64,000 nucleotides of DNA, taken from the NCBI RefSeq assembly GCF_032854445.1, contig NC_088304.1, positions 28,835,732 to 28,899,731 on the forward strand. Reading direction: 5' to 3'. Numbering within the stretch: position 1 is the first letter of the stretch; every line of letters begins with the position of its first letter. The DNA is from Liolophura sinensis (Eukaryota > Mollusca > Polyplacophora > Chitonida > Chitonidae). The position numbers were made by a program, and so were the translations under genes. This document shows positions 60,780-64,000 of this stretch, piece by piece. The notes under the pieces were generated by a model that was not told the origin of the DNA, ran no database searches, and saw only the letters and a program-made list of their open reading frames with translations.

Positions 60780-63352
60780 ATGTTTATGTGACGTTGTTGA
60801 CAGCAATGTGAATGAACCAGGGTCATTTTGATGTCTCATTCATGTTTATGTGATGTTGTTGACAGCGATGTGAATGAACCAGGGCCATTTTGACGTCTCA
60901 TTCATGTTTATGTGATGTTGTTGACAGCAATGTGAATGAACCAGGGCCACTATGATGTCTCATTCATGTTTATGTGACATTGTTGACAGCAATGTGAATG
61001 AACCAGGGCCACTTTGATGTCTCATTCATGTTTATGTGACGTTGTTGACAGCGATGTGAATGAACCAGGGTCATTTTGATGTCTCATTCATGTTTATGTG
61101 ATGTTGTTGACAGCGATGTGAATGAACCAGGGCCATTTTGATGTCTCATTCGTGTTTATGTGATGTTGTTGACAGCGATGTGAATGAACCAGGGCCATTT
61201 TGAAGTCTCATTCATGTTTATGTGATGTTGTTGACAGCAATGTGAATGAACCAGGGCCACTATGATGTCTCATTCATGTTTATGTGACGTTGTTGACAGC
61301 GATGTGCATGAACCAGGGCCATTTTGATGTCTCATTCATGTTTATGTGACGTTGTTGACAGCGATGTGAATGAACCAGGGCCACTATGATGTCTCATTCA
61401 TGTTTATGTGATGTTGTTGACAGCAATGTGAATGAACCAGGACCATTTTGATGTCTCATTCATGTTTAAGTGATGTTGACAGCGATGTGAATGAACCAGG
61501 GCCACTTTGATGTCTCATTCATGTTTATGTGATGTTGACAGCGATGTGAATGAACTAGGGCCACTTTGATGTCTCATTCATGTTTATGTGACATTGTTGA
61601 CAGCAATGTGAATGAACCAGGGCCATTTTGATGTCTCATTCATGTTTATGTGACGTTGTTGACAGCAATGTGAATGAACCAGGGCCACTATGATGTCTCA
61701 TTCATGTTTATGTGACGTTGTTGACAGCGATGTGAATGTACCAGAGCCACTATGATGTCTCATTCATGTTTATGTGACGTTGACAGCAATGTGAATGAAC
61801 CAGGGCCATTTTGATGTCTCATTCATGTTTATGTGACGTTGTTGACAGCGATGTGAATGAACCAGGGCCATTTTGATGTCTCATTCATGTTTATGTGACG
61901 TTGTTGACAGCAATGTGAATGAACCAGGGCCATTTTGATGTCTCATTCATGTTTATGTGACGTTGTTGACAGCGATGTGAATGAACCAGGGCCACTATGA
62001 TGTCTCATTCATGTTTATGTGATGTTGACAGTGATGTGAATGAACCAGGGCCACTATGATGTCTCATTCATGTTTATGTGACGTTGTTGACAGCGATGTG
62101 CATGAACCAGGGCCATTTTGATGTCTCATTCATGTTTATGTGACGTCGTTGACAGCGATGTGAATGAACCAGGGCCATTTTGATGTCTCATTCATGTTTA
62201 TGTGATGTTGTTGACAGCAATGTGAATGAACCAGGACCATTTTGATGTCTCATTCATGTTTAAGTGATGTTGACAGCGATGTGAATGAACCAGGGCCACT
62301 TTGATGTCTCATTCATGTTTATGTGATGTTGACAGCGATGTGAATGAACTAGGGCCACTTTGATGTCTCATTCATGTTTATGTGACATTGTTGACAGCAG
62401 TGTGAATGAACCAGGGCCATTTGATGTCTCATTCATGTTTATGTGATGTTGTTGACAGCAATGTGAATGAACCAGGGCCACTATGATGTCTCATTCATGT
62501 TTATGTGACGTTGTTGACAGCGATGTGAATGAACCAGGGCCACTATGATGTCTCATTCATGTTTATGTGACATTTTTACAGCAATGTGAATGAACCAGGG
62601 CCACTATGATGTCTCATTCATGTTTATGTGACGTTGTTGACAGCAATGTGAATGAACCAGGACCATTTTGATGTCTCATTCATGTTTATGTGATGTTGTT
62701 GACAGCAATGTGAATGAACCAGGGGCCACTTCGATGTCTCATTCATGTTTATTTGATGTTGTTGACAGCAATGTGAATGAACCAGGACCATTTTGATGTC
62801 TCATTCATGTTTAAGTGATGTTGACAGTGATGTGAATGAACCAGGGCCACTTTGATGTCTCATTCATGTTTATGTGATGTTGACAGCGATGTGAATGAAC
62901 TAGGGCCACTTTGATGTCTCATTCATGTTTATGTGACATTGTTGACAGCAGTGTGAATGAACCAGGGCCATTTTGATGTCTCATTCATGTTTATGTGACA
63001 TTGTTGACAGCGATGTGAATGAACCAGGGCCACTATGATGTCTCATTCATGTTTATGTGACATTTTTAACAGCAATGTGAATGAACCAGGGCCGCTATGA
63101 TGTCTCATTCATGTTTATGTGACATTGTTGACGGCGATGTGAATGAACCAGGGTCATTTTGATGTCTCATTCATGTTTATGTGACATTGTTGACAGCAAT
63201 GTGAATGAACCAGGGCCGCTATGATGTCTCATTCATGTTTATGTGACATTGTTGACGGCGATGTGAATGAACCAGGGTCATTTTGATGTCTCATTCATGT
63301 TTATGTGAGGTTGTTGACAGCAATGTGAATGAACCAGGGCCACTTTGATGTC
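60780..63352. repeat. Minisatellite, 62-bp unit, ~42 copies, 3' of MVK
   Basis: The unit is 'tcattcatgtttatgtgacg', 'ttgttgacagcgatgtgaat', 'gaaccagggccattttgatg' and 'tc'. 59-bp variants lack 'ttg'. Recurring variant combinations reveal multi-unit duplication blocks. The largest array in the window. Confidence 0.97.
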
Positions 63353-63919
63353 ACTACGTTCCACAATCCAAGGGGAACAAGCCTTTTGAGCAAATTATAG
63401 ACTTTTGCAGTTCACTTTTAATAGAGTTTCAGATATATAGGCTTCATCATGGCCAGTTCATCAGCTGTTTCACTGTATATTGACAAATAGAAGCATTTTG
63501 TGTAGTTTGCACTTAATATGCAAGCACATGACTTAGAGATGTTCAGAGTCTAAATCTACATGTATATGGTAATTTTATAATCATTCTCTATACATTTATA
63601 AAGTACATTTTTGCTACCTTTGTATATTTGAAAAACAGAGGTATTGTTAAAGAATGTCTTGTCTGATTTTCCCACTATCACCTACCGATACAGCATGGTC
63701 AGTTAATTTACTTGTTTATTGGTGATGGTATGGATTTTAATCAGTAAAACGTTTGAAAGTTTTCAATAGAGATAACATGTATGTGCTACAGTGTTGTATG
63801 AATTCATGCAAGAGGCGTTATTTTTGTGTAGTAATGAAATTATTTATTGTTGTAAAAGTAAATGTATGTGTAGTTTTTTTTAAAATTTTTTTAAAATAGA
63901 CAGTAAATCTATTACAGGC

Positions 63920-63925
63920 AATAAA
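63920..63925 (+). terminator. Candidate distal poly(A) signal for MVK
   Basis: I see no clear AATAAA between the MVK stop and here; only an ATTAAA variant at 60291-60296. If the variant is not used, the 3'UTR would run about 4 kb and include the whole 62-bp array. It could also belong to unrelated sequence. Confidence 0.3.
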
Positions 63926-64000
63926 CAGTTACTGCGTCAAATTTTCAACTATTGCTTGTACACAGTGTATGAATCTTTGTATAAATTGCATGTACAAGTT

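Overview
The window looks like nuclear DNA of a spliced-gene animal, most likely a lophotrochozoan and probably a mollusc. It is AT-rich, has GT-AG introns, encodes animal-type proteins, is full of minisatellites, and carries tRNA-derived SINEs whose tail ('gtgaaatattcttgagta', then 'cggcgtaaaacaccaatca' and AAATA repeats) I associate with molluscan and related genomes. The assignment to a clade is inference. There are no bacterial-style operons, CRISPR arrays or rRNA genes.

The core is one divergent gene pair. On the minus strand, nine coding exons between 51323 and 25916 encode a 234-residue mitochondrial cob(I)alamin adenosyltransferase (MMAB). On the plus strand, eight coding exons between 51613 and 59899 encode a 398-residue mevalonate kinase (MVK). 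All splice phases fit and both proteins align end to end with the families. The two start codons are only 289 bp apart across a CpG-rich stretch with CCAAT, GC-box, E-box, ETS-like and YY1-like motifs. The same head-to-head MMAB/MVK arrangement is known in mammals, where SREBP-2 drives both genes from a shared promoter, so this looks like an old linkage.

Layout. 1-2 kb: a minisatellite end, two copies of a short inverted-repeat element (family A) and one orphan, cysteine-rich candidate terminal exon (1752-2037). 2-25 kb: mostly gene-free, with five copies of another inverted-repeat element (family C), several SINEs and arrays of 39, 43/41, 49, ~58-70 and ~30 bp units. 25.5-51.3 kb: MMAB; its last intron alone is 14.5 kb and holds many unrelated arrays (20, 27, 50, 174, 12 and 43 bp units) and a perfect 29-bp hairpin; intron 6 carries 64-bp and ~23-bp arrays. 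51.6-59.9 kb: MVK, with SINEs, inverted-repeat elements and a ~52-bp array in its introns. 60.8-63.35 kb: a 62-bp array of about 42 copies just 3' of MVK, possibly inside its 3'UTR.

About 14 kb (roughly a fifth of the window) is tandem repeat, in at least 17 arrays with unrelated units. The most informative case is 10.5-11.15 kb, where an array has grown from a single segment of a family C transposable element that is unexpanded in its relatives nearby.

Coordinates, reading frames and repeat units were read by eye; no database search or folding program was used.
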